This document shows positions 36,543 to 50,268 of a DNA stretch of 64,000 nt, in pieces. The notes under the pieces were generated by a model. That model searched no databases and had not been told where the DNA came from. It saw only the letters and a list, made by a program, of their open reading frames with translations. Source of the DNA: Temnothorax longispinosus (lineage: Eukaryota; Arthropoda; Insecta; Hymenoptera; Formicidae); contig NC_092368.1 in NCBI RefSeq assembly GCF_030848805.1, positions 13,881,341 to 13,945,340 of the forward strand, in the 5' to 3' direction. A program made the position numbers and the translations under genes. Each line of letters opens with the position of its first letter. Within the stretch, counting starts at the first letter, position 1.

Positions 36543-39500
36543 CGGGGGAGGGAAGAGTTGAAAAAGAAAATCTGAAAGAAAGATGGAAAACGGACGTTGA
36601 AAGAAAAAGTGACAGAGAAATTATGTTGGATTATATTAGAATAGATTTATATTTCGTCTTTCAGAGAGATGAAAATATAATAACAATTTAAAAAATACAT
36701 TATAAGCAACAAATATTTATAAAAAGACTACGTGCGATAGCACAGCATAAAAGCAGCAGTAAAATAAAAAAATTGTAAATAAAATATTATTAATATAAAT
36801 AAAGATAATAAAATTAGAATGTATGAAAGATTGAAGATTGCATAGAAATTAAAGAATCGCTGAATATAAAAATCTGAAAGATTCAACGATCCCTAGATCA
36901 AGAATTTAAAAGGTTTCAAAAAAGAACAATCTCTGTGAATGTGAAAAGGATGAAGAAACGGGCACAATGTGAATCCGCAAATGGAACAAAACGCTTTTCG
37001 CCTTTACTCTAAAAATTTTTACTTTTATTGAGAGAGAAAAACAAGGAATATCAAAGCTTGCCAACTTTCTATCCCAGACGGCATATCGTGGAGTCTCTTA
37101 TGCGTATCTGCTTCAGAAAGTCCTACATTTGTAAATAATGCAAATTACTTTGTTCTGGAAACCACCATTTTCTTAAAATTGTATTATTATAAAGAAATTG
37201 TATTTACTATTTATTGTTACTCAGTCATAATTCAAACGCATTAAAGTACAATTTAACTTACCAACATTTTAGTAACTTTACTTTTCATCATTAATTGCCT
37301 TAAGTTTAAGATTAGAGCTGGGAAAATAATTTAAAATGTTTCGTAATAGACTTGTAATATTGTAGATAATATAGTATAGATAGTGTAGTATTATAATATT
37401 ACAGATAATTGTTATAGTATTAGGGTAACTCGAGGGAATATGCCACACTTAAAAAAAAATGATTTTTTTTCATATTTCTCTTTCTTTTTGAGGTATCTTT
37501 GCATACTGGTCTTCTTTTTCCTTCTTTTATCTGTTATTTATATATGGTTTTAATGAAATATTTTGATTCTTTACTATTAAAAAGAAAGAAATACAAAAGT
37601 GTTGCAAAAGTGGCATATTACTCCCATGTGGGGGTAATATGCCACATCTACAAATATGTATAGTAATTTAACTTTAGAAGGGCATTCTTGTCTAAAAACA
37701 TGTAAAAGAATGTTTTTATTATTGTACAATTTCAATAAAACACTAAGAAAATTCTAAAAAGCACGTTGTCATACTTGTCATACTGTACTTACCCCATAAA
37801 AACTATAATACTGACAGGAAGTAAAACTTGGGCAAAACGTCAGATATAATATTTTTAACAATTTCACAGTATTTACAACAACGCTCCTAGCCGTAGCTTT
37901 GTTAAACATAACGAGTGGCATATTCCCCCCAGTTACCCTAATGTGATAGACTTGTAATATTGTAATATTATAGATAACATTTTCAATCTTTGAGAAAGAT
38001 ATTACAGCGGCCATTAAATTACTGGTCAAATAATATATCAGCGAATTAATAAGCAATGCAACATCTCATCTCCAGCCTCGATCAGAAATTCTGTTTACCT
38101 GCAATCTCCATAATTACGGCTGAACTGGGGGGGGGGGAGCGAAAAACACCGCAGGGACGTCCTTCCGCGGCAGTTAATTGAAGAATTAAAAATGAGAATA
38201 GCGGGTGTCATTCTTTGTAGCAGCTAATTAGATCTGAATTACTCAGCGATGGGAAAAGGTGGAGAACGGGGCAGAAGGAAATTAAAAATTATCTAGGTAG
38301 TTTAAGAGTTGAATGCACAGCACTCCTTGCATCGTCAGGTATTCCTTTAGTCGTCCGCTCATCAAGCTCGCCGACGGAAAACTTTTAGAGCTAATTGATT
38401 TCCCGCCGAAGCGCCTGCATGTTGAATCACCTCGCAACAATCGAGCACTTAGCGGCAAATGGTGCCGCCGATCCGCTTCGCCGATCTTCTTAAACTATTC
38501 ACGAAGAAGGTTAGAAATAAGGATATTGGATTGGAATAAAAATGCATAGTTCGTAATTATGAAAGACCGGCTTGCTTAGAAGATCTTGTTAGGGTCAATA
38601 TATCTCAACATACCTTGCGCTGTTTTCTGTGAAGCACGAACGATTGACAGAAAACAAAGAAATAAAAAAGTGCTCTATTAACATTAAAATAACGACATAC
38701 TTAGTTTTTTTATAACAAAAAAAGGCCCTACAATTTATTTTTAAATCTAATGTTTTATACAAGCGCATGCACTTTTGTTTAATTTAAAGAATGTCGCGGT
38801 GTGACTGCCTTTTGTCCCGTATGCGCGTGTAATACAACCAGTTCTGGTGATACAACCACATACTATCTGAGCACGATAGATACCATAAATCTGCAGTGGG
38901 GTGCGAAAAAAAATGACAGTGGTTTGAAAATTCCTGTTGAGCTGCGGGGCTAATCCGAATTGATGGTCACGCAGCACACCCTACCGATAATAAATAAACG
39001 CATATGCCGTGAAGATAAAAAAAAAAGATCTTTTCATATATACACGTATCTAAACAGCGAATGTTGAAACTTGTAAATGTCCAAATGTACCCGTAGAACA
39101 CGACGGGTGTATGTGACACGTGTATCGGGTAATAAATGTAGGTATACATTACATTGCGTGACATGACACTAAGCCAGAAAGATTGAAAAATGCACCCATA
39201 CATAATAAATTCTATAATTAATTGTCTTTTGGATTACTGAGCATAAAATTGTGACACGATCGAAAATTAATTCTACGATCCCCCCTCCCCCAATTTGTTA
39301 TTAATCTGCATTCCTTAAAAAAAAATCGTATCACAATACAAATAGTAAAAAATTAAAAAAATATCAGAAGAAAAGAAAGCTTGCTTCTGATTAATAAAAA
39401 GGCTAAATATACTTGTCCAAAATACTGAACAAAAAATCAGATGAAACTCCCTTTCAATACGATATATATCGATTACAGGATCCACCTTCGAGAAAAATTT

Positions 39501-42500
39501 CGAATCAAATCTTGCCACATCCTGTATCGATCCGTCCGTGTGTATTACCCTGTAGACATTTATTTCGCGAGGCTTTTCGGATTTGACGGATTAGAGCTGA
39601 GCTTCTTCTGGAAGATATTAATGCAGGCCGGGGAAAAGAGGGAAGGAAGAAAAAAAGCGAGCGAGGATGAGACGGAGGGTAGAGAAGAGGGACTAAGCGT
39701 AAAAATTGCAGATAGATAAGGGTGCTAAGGGCGCCATTCGTCTACCTCGCGGCTGACAGGCACGATAAAGTTTCTTTTACACTGAACTAACACTGGCTTA
39801 ACGCACTCTTCTCCCAGGACGAGCCAGTTCGGGTAAGAATAACGCGGAAAAGACACGTCCTCAGCAAGTCCTAAACGCGACTTATTTTTCGCCACTTATA
39901 GCTTATCAATCAAATATTGTTGGCAAGTCGTTTAAAAATCTACAATACAAAGCAACAGGCAAGAATATCAAGTAAATAGAAACGTTCAGAATCGTTCGGT
40001 TCTTGGTGAACCAAATTTTCTATTTACTTCATATACTTGCCTGTTGCTTTTTATCGTAGACATTTATTTAATCTGCTTCAATATTTGATTAATATTACAC
40101 AATATGACGTATACAAAATTAATGTAGATATCAGACATAAGAATTTTCCCCCAAAATCTGTAAATAATTATTGATTTGGCAGACCTAAAAAATTGTATAT
40201 TCTAACTTTAGTTAATTAAAATATCTCTTTATGTGTCTTTAAACATAAATACACTCACATCATACTTCTCATCAATTCTAACTCTTTAACTTTTATGTTA
40301 CTCTTGTATCTGCTGTGTGATAAATTGCTTTCTATGTTTCACTGTGTTATAAGTTTAACATCGTTTATTACAGGTCTTATATAATTGAGAACGCGATCAC
40401 TTTAAAAAGAAAACATTCATTAAATTGCTAAAAGAGAGCTCCAATAAGCATATAATGGGAAAGTTGAAAGAGGATAAGATGCAACAGCAACGTGGAGCAA
40501 GAGATTTCTGATTCGCAGTCAATTAATAGCAAGCGATTAATCATCAGAACCTGGCAACCTTGTCAAACAAACCGTCGAGCGGAGCACGTATGTGATCCAC
40601 AAATACGAACGCGGAAAGAAAAATATGAGATACGCGCGGGATACGAGAAGGTTGTCACACGAATAAGATAAAAGAAAGAGGAGAGTACCCGGGGCCGAGT
40701 GCTTTTATTATCTTTCTGATCTCATGAAGTGTATGAGCTTAAGAAAATGTTTTAAAAGGAAAACAAGGTTTTCTCTTTATCTATATGTCGTAATAATCAT
40801 TTTCATGTGTAACTGCGATGTAAATCGAGATTTCAAAGTGTAAAAAATCACGACGGTTCTATGCAAAAAAGAACAAACTCGAGAATTTAAAAAATATAAA
40901 ATATTCTGTAATTGAAATGACTTAAGAAAACACTGAGAGAAAAAAAATAGTTGCAGTTACTACAAGTTCACTAGGATTTTTACTTATTTTCGGTGCCAAC
41001 TACATTGTCATAGTTGTCATAGCATAGCTTTAACATGCATTTATTCAACCACGTACATGGTTTTATATACCATAACCTGTGATCTATGTGTAGTAAGTCT
41101 ATAAATATATTAATATAAATATATTGTAATAAAAATAATAGGTTATTTTTATAACTCTAAAAATAAAAATCCCAACTATAATTATTTCACTATATATGCA
41201 ATTATAGTCGCAAAATACTAAACACTTTTCTCTCAGTGCAATCAATCAATCAATCTAGTGAAACATATTTGTTTCAAAATCAAAAGTGAATGAGCGCTCC
41301 CTCTCTCTTTCTCTCTCGAAATAAGCCACGGCGCCGCGGCGGCGCGGCAGTGGCGGCTTGCGGTGTGCTTCGTGATCCGAGAAGATTGCACGGTCACGGT
41401 CCTTAAGTTTCGTAGGCGTCGTGCCGGGCCGTTAATTACGATCACCCGCTCGGTTAATCACCGCGTCGGACGCGGCGACAGTTTAAATGGCGAGCGACGG
41501 CGCGCGCCGTGTAAGCAAGACCGCGAAGCGAAGTTCTGTGGATGTAAATAATGAAGCGCCGCGTTTCCTCGCGGATTAATGGACGCGGCTTTTGAGCGGG
41601 GCGCTCTTGAGAAAATGTCGCTATATGAAAATTTCCATGCCGCCTCTCGCTATTATATTCGTAACACCGCGCGACATTCTATTTTTTCGTCACGCCGTAT
41701 TAAACAAGGCTCATTAATGTTTTATACATAGCGGAGAGGCAAAGTTTATTTTTCAATATTTTCATCAACATCAAAGTACCACTCGTGATAATATTTCTCT
41801 TCAAATAACGGGACAAAAATAAAATAAATTGCACATACATAAAAGTTAGCGAAGGTAAACGGTGTCGTTTGATGCTTCTTATTCTCGGATTATATATCCG
41901 TTCGTATCTCAACAGTAATTCTTTTAAGTAAATTGAAATATCTATATGCTATCTTCGGTCGGGCTGATTTGTTGTAGCCTAATAATATTTGTGAATTTTT
42001 ATACTTTTTTTCACTTAAATTAAAAGGATGCTTATTAACATCAAAAAATTAAATCGATTATCGATTTAAGTATGTTGAATTTACTATTCAAAGCGAATAA
42101 CTGTACTTCAAGACCAACAAAATTGGCGAGAATCGGTCAAAGTTTCACTTATAATTAATTTTTTATTAAATTATTATAATATTATTAATATAAATCACAC
42201 ACACACGCTAATTAAACAATGCTGCTTTATTTTTTATTTGCACTCTCTTATCTTTAGTCCTGAAACAAAATGTACCTAACCGACATTATGAGAATTGTTC
42301 ACCAAAATCAAGTTATTATCTTTCATAATTATTATTTTGGAGTACATAAATTCAGTGGAATGAAAAACCATTAGCCAAAATCCATTAATTATTCCATACG
42401 ATTAATTATTCTATCGCAACACGGCGACGGACGGTTTAAAGAAGCAAGAGATTATTCCTGAACGGCGACGCGGGAACGATTTTGCTCAAAGAATTTCAAG

Positions 42501-45500
42501 TTAGTCGAGATTTAAAGTGGACTTTCGCGTGTAGTTCGCGACACAAATTATCTCGAAGTCAGCTTTAAAACTAAAGCTCCTTTAAATTTTTTGTAAGCCG
42601 CTTTCCGCGATGCTGAGTCCCGTAAATGAGATTCACGATTGAGGCAGTAAATTGAAGCAGCGTTTTCTGCAGAAAAGCAGCAACATTATTTCCCAGAAAA
42701 ATATCCGGGCTCGTGAAACATTCCGAGAAAAGTGGCAAATACTTGATGACAGTTATTTCCAGGAAATAAATTTTTTATTACTTATTGTTTAACGTGTGTT
42801 ACACGTGCGAAGATGCTTGAGCGGCGTCAAATGATGCTTAAAAGCAAGTATTAACGGAACTGTTCATTTTTGTATTATTTTTCAAACAACATAAAAAAAT
42901 ATTCTCTCTCTAATTGCGAAGTTTTGCAGTAGTGCCAGTTCAAGTGTCGAGATTTTTGGAAAATATTCACGCAGACGATATTTCAGAACATCTCGAAAAC
43001 AATCGTAACTAAAATCGATCGTGAGTGGTCGAGATCAGTGACGTAACCCGACACTGATCTCGACCACTCACGTTGGTCGCGGTACAAAGTTGGCTGACTA
43101 AACATCCGCATGCAGTAAATAAACAAAACGTCTAAATAAATCGATCGTTTGAACCTATATTAATACAACGATATAGCGGTGATCGCAATCCGTTCGAGTG
43201 TGCAAATAAATAAATAAAGCAGACAGATAGTGGGTAAACGTCCGGGAGGAAAGCGAAACGTTGTAATCGATTGTATCGTCGATATCGAGATGGGAAAAGA
43301 ACGGAAATGGGTCGCGGGTACGTCGTCGCAATAAATACACTGAAAAAAATATAGCGGAAACGACGTCCTAAAGATAATGTAATATTGTCATATCGAGAAC
43401 GGCATCGCTGATGGATTCGAAAGAATCGCTCGTTCAGATAAACAAACAGGCTTTTAATTGAATTTACATGCGTATCGCCTTTAGGCCACGATGCTGTGTG
43501 AGTATATTGATTTTAATTTGATATTATGCACAATAATAAAGAGATAAGGACTCTGTCTAGTTTCAATTCATAGGATTAAAATATATCCATATATTTAACT
43601 TTCGTGATTTATTAACGTCTATCGTATTTTACTATAAAAACAAANNNNNNNNNNNNNNNNNNNNNNNNNNNNNNNNNNNNNNNNNNNNNNNNNNNNNNNN
43701 NNNNNNNNNNNNNNNNNNNNNNNNNNNNNNNNNNNNNNNNNNNNNNNNNNNNNNNNNNNNNNNNNNNNNNNNNNNNNNNNNNNNNNNNNNNNNNNNNNNN
43801 NNNNNNNNNNNNNNNNNNNNNNNNNNNNNNNNNNNNNNNNNNNNNNNNNNNNNNNNNNNNNNNNNNNNNNNNNNNNNNNNNNNNNNNNNNNNNNNNNNNN
43901 NNNNNNNNNNNNNNNNNNNNNNNNNNNNNNNNNNNNNNNNNNNNNNNNNNNNNNNNNNNNNNNNNNNNNNNNNNNNNNNNNNNNNNNNNNNNNNNNNNNN
44001 NNNNNNNNNNNNNNNNNNNNNNNNNNNNNNNNNNNNNNNNNNNNNNNNNNNNNNNNNNNNNNNNNNNNNNNNNNNNNNNNNNNNNNNNNNNNNNNNNNNN
44101 NNNNNNNNNNNNNNNNNNNNNNNNNNNNNNNNNNNNNNNNNNNNAGTCCTGAATAAAGTAATTTTTATTGCCGACAATCTGACGAAAAATAAATATTGAT
44201 TCGACACGATGTCACAAGCCAATAATATATTATATCTCTAACACATGATCTAATCTGTATTACCATCCTATTAATTTCAGTCCGTTATTGACAAATGCTC
44301 TGCCGAGATATTTGCTCACTCAGTTATTTACCAACCCCGGCAATTCGTCATGAAAACCCGAAACCAATCGTGATTAGTGCGTGTAGCATGGCCGCAATGA
44401 TTGCGAAAGGACGTTACGCGGAATTAATAAACGTTTCGATCGATGTGTATTTGTTTAAACATCGGTTTAAACCGATTCACTCGTCCGTGCAAAATCTCAT
44501 TATCCGCATTCCGATGGAATTCTTGTATTAACGTTATCGATATACAGATAATATGATAGAACGTAACAATCACCAGTTTCACAAAAACTGGACTTTGGAA
44601 TTGTTTACAACTGTTTCAAAATGTTTTTGGATTAAATTGAATTTCAACGATTTTCCCCTCATTAAAAAAAAATCCAAAATAAAAATAATTTCGTGAATTA
44701 GCAATAAGCTAATTCTTTCAAATTTGACCCAGACTTTTACGATATAAATAACACATAAGAGGGTACGATCGGTGCGGAGAAAACACAGGCAGAAGTGCCG
44801 TCTCGATTACGCCGTCATTCCGAAGTACCATCCAATTCTTCCAATTTCGAACACTTCGGGCGATACATCCAGCATCGCTACCTTTTTATACGCAATTTCG
44901 CAAAGATGCGCCCACGATATCTTCAGTGGCATGCTATCCGTATATTCGAGGGTACTTTCGATCACGTATACATTACCTAGATGCATACGTAATCGGCATA
45001 TATAAAGCTGACGGGTGATATAATTTCACTGATCCATTCGCCACTAGATCCTTTCAACGCCCATTCAGGGCGACTCGGGCCAACGCGGCGAATAATTAGA
45101 TGTTGCCCGTTGAAAGCTCGGATCACGTTTACGCACGCAGTTAAACGACACATTCGTGATTAGTATCGGTATAATGTCGCGCATCGGCACATTACAAAAC
45201 GAAATCGTCAGAGACACAGAGAGACACACGCGAAAATGATTTCGCGAGCCGCGCACGTAACGAGCATCACAATGACATCACGCGAACAGTCGGCCGGATG
45301 TATAATAGTCTTAATTAAAATGGCGGTCTAACGAACATCGCTAACTGCTGTAATCCGACGTGCCTCATTGATAATCCTCCGACTGTACCACCGCATACGA
45401 ATGCGAGGGGATAGAGCGTGTGTGTTAGAGTAGATGTGTCCTATACCTATATCTCGATTTTCATCTTTCTGGCGAATGTGCAGATTATATATAAAACACG

Positions 45501-48500
45501 TCCAAATTAAATAAAATGATAAACAAAAAATTATCAATTATACTATTATTACGAAATTTTATATAAATTTCCTCTGTTTAGTTGTAGTAAAATTCTATTT
45601 AACAAAAATAAGATTGGATGTTATATTTTTCAGATATTTAATACTAAATGTTATTACAAAGAAATTTTAAATTTTTATGTTTGTGTAGCTCGAAAAACTC
45701 GTATTCCAATATATTCATGTACGTTGAAAAAATTTCCGAATAAAGTTTTGATTAAGAAGAAAAATCCATCAGATATCCAGATGAGAGATAAATCCCTCAT
45801 TTATTATAAAAGATTAATAGCCACGTGAATAAGCACGGCAAATGCGACCGATTTTGCGCAGACAAACCTTTTATTAAAATAAACTCCCGGAACGCTTTGT
45901 CCGTGTTAATTATCATCTTCAGCCATACAATTTGCCTTTGGTTAATAAAAAACAAATTGCGCACTAGCTGCTCATTTAGCCTTTTAAATCACTTGTATAC
46001 TTGGCCAATTAAATAAAAAATTATAGATAAATAATTAACTTTCCTGATGTACTTTACCCCTGATATATTAAAAGTACAATTGGCAGAAAATGAAGCGACA
46101 GTCTTCTTGCTGTGAGATAAAGTAAGAAAACTACTGAGGCAGCAGACCTATTTCTCTCGTGTCAATTTCCGGCTTCACTTCGCGGACAGAATTCTCGGTC
46201 TAGGTATGACAAAATGTTGGAAGCTCTGCATTTATAGTTGTTGCATCGTGCGCTCCATCGGGAGATGGTGGCTCGTCATGCGGAGCCACTTTCTCGCACG
46301 CGATGCTGGTGAATTTTTTACGCTTAATTTCCCAGTAACCTGTACGACGGCAGCAGTCTCACGCCATGCCACGCCGACGTGAAATCGACGAGACGTACGT
46401 GCTACAACGTGACGCCCGGTCGTAGGGCTCGTTGACGACGCGATACGTGGCTCGTTTCGCTCGTAAGCACGTTCCCGCTTTCTCGACCCGTAGTCCGTAG
46501 TCGATACGGGGGAACGGGCGCGATACGTGAATTGTCGTGTTAATGACGCCGATGGCGGATTATTATACGCGACTTCGGTTCGTAAGTGAACGAGCACCGA
46601 TACGGGAACAAAGACATACCAAATATCGAGGTGAATATTAAGATATTCTAAATAAGACCAAGACTAACACATTGTGGGTTTTACAATAAACGTTATTATT
46701 TATTTATCGATATATGGGATCGTGCTTTCAGTTAAATTTAGAAATGTGCGAACTATTCGACAATTTCAATTAGATGATTCGAATGCAAATCATATACATA
46801 TGTATATTGTCAAATTTATAAAATTATATTTGCGGTTAATACGGCAAAAGCACGGTATTATCATATAATTAATATTATTTTTTCATATTAAAATATTCTC
46901 CTATTATCCACGTGTTAAAATTCAACCTAATAATAATTATATTGTTAATTGAAAATTATATTCCAACGATTCGATTCAAAATCATTCGATTCGCTTCGAT
47001 TCGATTTGATTCAACATCAAAAATCCTTGAGTCGCACATCTCTAGTTAAATTATCGTAAATAATCTTCATCGATTGTGTAATATACGATATACGATGACT
47101 TAGTTCGTTTTATTCTTAAATATAGGAAACATGAGAAAAAGTATTTGCTCGAGTTCTCTCGTCGTTTATTAAGAAAATTTGAAAAGTAAATGTTCGTTTA
47201 AAATTGTAAATACTGCAGAAGACTTACCGTGTCGCGATGAGAGGGCAGGTAATGCTCGGCGAAGCCCACGCTTCTGGGCTCCAAGGCGCGCACTCATACA
47301 ATCTAAGTTCCCGGCCTGAAACTGCACCAAAGACACTGCGCCATCCGCCGGTGCATCCAGCGGCAAGACCGAATCCACTCCCGGCTCCTCGCGAAGTGCT
47401 CGCACTACTTCCGGCCCCGTCCTCGCTGCTCTCACTACTGGCTCGTCCATTCTGCAAGCACATGCAACACATTTATGTCATTTATAGTATCAACAATTCT
47501 TATCACACAATCAATTTATATTATGACATCAACAATATAATATCATAATATATCATCATTCAATTTTGCGATAATAATTGACGAGGAAAAGTAAATAGTA
47601 TAAGTTCTAAGAAAATAAACATGCTGTAAATTTTATAGTTATAAAAAAATGTATTTAAATAATTCAAAATTTAAGATTTGAAAGTTCAGCAATTAAAGCT
47701 CGATCCAAGATTTTATAACTTGGAAGAGTTTAAGTTAAGCACAGTATAAGAGAAATAATAAGAAAAATAATTAAAAAATAATCAGGAAAATAAGTTTTAC
47801 ATTTTTTACAAAAAGTAAAATTGCAATTACATTATACGACATTTTATATATAATCATATTTATATACAATTGTTACATTTATATGGGCAATTTTTTTTCA
47901 TTTTCTCATTTCAACTTCAATTTTTTTATTTAAAAAAAACAATGCAAAAATTATTTTAATCTTCTTCTTGTTATTATTTTTCTGTATATATACGAACAGA
48001 AAATTATACAAGAAAAAGAAAACGTATATGGATATATTTTATATATATGTATAATTTTTCCCGGGTTATCAAATATGCGTAAAGAATTGCTAATTGATTA
48101 TGAAGATACTTCGATGAACTAAAAAGAAAAATTGAAGACTGAGAGAAATATCAATATCGTAGAAAAGACGACGTAGTCGAACTCTTTCTATATAACTGCA
48201 GCATGATGTCAAGTGGAACGAGACATCGGCTACAATTACGTTATTGTACAATTGACGTTTATCTTGCTCGTGACGTGTATGAAAAAAAATACGATATTCT
48301 TCCGCTCTAGATAATGGCACTCGTCAATGAAAAAGAAAATAAAGGAAAGAAATCTGTGATTAGAGTTATTTTCGTCATTCATAATATATATATATTGCGC
48401 TAATAATAAAAGAAGTAAAACGCGAGATCCTGCGCGGTTTTATGTATACATTATAACACAAAAAGTATTTTGTAATATTACGAATAATATATTAAAATAT

Positions 48501-50237
48501 CTTTCGATATATCGTAACAGCTTGGCACGAGTTTTCTCTACTAACAAACTACCTACTCTACATATTTTCCAAGTTTCATTGAAATCAAAACTTGCCAGTT
48601 TTCCTCTTGTTAGGATCGCAATCGCGTTGAAGTCGTAGAGGAGCAACCTAAGAAGAGCACATTAATCTTAAGCGACTTCCTGCCTCTTTCTCTTGGTGAA
48701 GGAAGGATCAAACTTCGTCCTCGGCCTCCTTAAACCTCCGGAAAAGTTGGCGTAAGTAGCGGCATAAGGAGATACATCCCCCACGTACAAGGAGAGGGAC
48801 CGGAAGTTCTGACGAAGTCGCTTTCAGCCGACGTACGACATCCGATCGGAAAGTTTATCCCGGCAGATTAAAAAACTCTCTACGTGGCGACCGTTGAACG
48901 TTGGCGACGTAGTTCAAGCGTATTTTATATGGAAAACGCAAATGTTATGCACGAAGCAATTGTTTTTAGCATCTTGATATTTAAGCGACTAAAAAAAGCA
49001 AAGAAACGTTACAGATAATAAATACTAATGGACATTAACCAGCTATACGGTGAAATAAAGCTATACGGTCTTCGAAAGTTTTGACACTCGGAAATTCAAG
49101 GATCGTAAAATCATAAGGATCAACAATTCCGAGAACGTTAAAGGGTCTAAAAATGCAAAACACTGGAAGTTTAAAAGAATTCAATGTCCCAGAATCTTGG
49201 AATCGGAGATTCATGTTCCCCGTTCCTTTTTCTTTCTCGAATCCGTTTCAATGCTCCGCAGACATCACAATCGTCGTTGGCGTCTTATCGGTGTGTGCGC
49301 TGCGACGCCGATTTTCTTCCGTGTCGCGGCAACCGTGAAATCGAGCGAAAAGAGCGGAGAAGGGAGAGAAAAAGAGAGAGAGAGACGTCTCGCGCAATCT
49401 ACGACGAGGGTACCAATGTGGAATCAGGCGAAAAGAGAGAAATATTAAACGGCCGAGAGCGAATACCAAACGCCATGGGAGAAGGGAAAAGGTCGATCGA
49501 ATAGGTCGGAAAAGTTCGGAAGGCGCGAACGAGTCGAGAGAAGAGTTATCAAGCGGGAAGGAACGGCGCGGCGGCGCGTCACTTCGTCCTTTCCTCGATC
49601 GTTCCCCGTCTCCCCGAGCGGGAACGTTTCCTCGATTTGCATCGTCGACGATTCCGTTAGAGATAATAAGGAGAAACGCCCATGAGAAATTATCGGCAAG
49701 CAAAAATGAACGTCTTTTGTTCGGAATAAAGACAGATATTGAATTAAGACAATTTCGCACTTTAGATATTCCGGTCGGAGTGCTTCAATTTTTCATTTTC
49801 TAAACCTCAAAACTCAAACCTCTCTATTCATGCAATATGTATGATATATTCTATTATATACACCACGTATGTTTGCATGCGCGAGTGTAAACACCTGAAA
49901 GAGAATATATTCAAAGAATTTAAAGAAGAATAATTTATTGAATTACGGAGTATTAAATTTGTTTTCCTAGTTATATAGCTTTGCAAACCGGCGTAAAGTG
50001 AAACAATTGCATAATCAAACATCGCCTTCGTATAGGCAAACGAAAAAAAAGTGTACATAGCTAAAGGATATAAATCCATTGTAACCGAGCTGAATACTCA
50101 CTGTGGAGTATAAATCGAACGGCTTTGATTTGCGTCCGGTCGGGCTCCTAAAAGAAGCGATAACACGTGATGTACGAGTTTTTGCATCCTTCCTGTGTGT
50201 TTTCGCATGCGGATATCTCGCACGGACAGAGAAAGAA

Positions 50238-50268
<31 letters not shown>

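Larger units (their letters stand above)
30656..47227 (-). other. Syntrophin intron, 16.6 kb
   Basis: Intron splitting PH2. It contains transposon remnants at about 30765, 31808, 37420, 39908 and 40931, a hairpin at 43020, simple repeats and the assembly gap. A 228-codon - strand frame (31009-31695) is discussed under rejected items. CpG-dense patches occur at about 34780-34870, 41330-41600 and 46230-46560. No nested gene is supported. Confidence 0.75.

Noticed and set aside
39780..39840. Acceptor-like CTTCTCCCAG, 15 nt, then donor GTAAGA
   Set aside because: It resembles a 15-nt microexon, but no neighbouring + strand exons exist and it lies antisense to the syntrophin transcript.
43632..44222. 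196-codon frame spanning the N gap
   Set aside because: It exists only because N bases are not counted as stops.
46232..46597. 121-codon frame on the - strand as an alternative syntrophin exon
   Set aside because: No acceptor/donor pair gives a phase compatible with the flanking syntrophin exons, which already join perfectly without it.
49248..49760. 170-codon frame on the - strand
   Set aside because: It is Arg/Ser-rich with low-complexity composition from purine-rich repeats, with overlapping open frames on the other strand.
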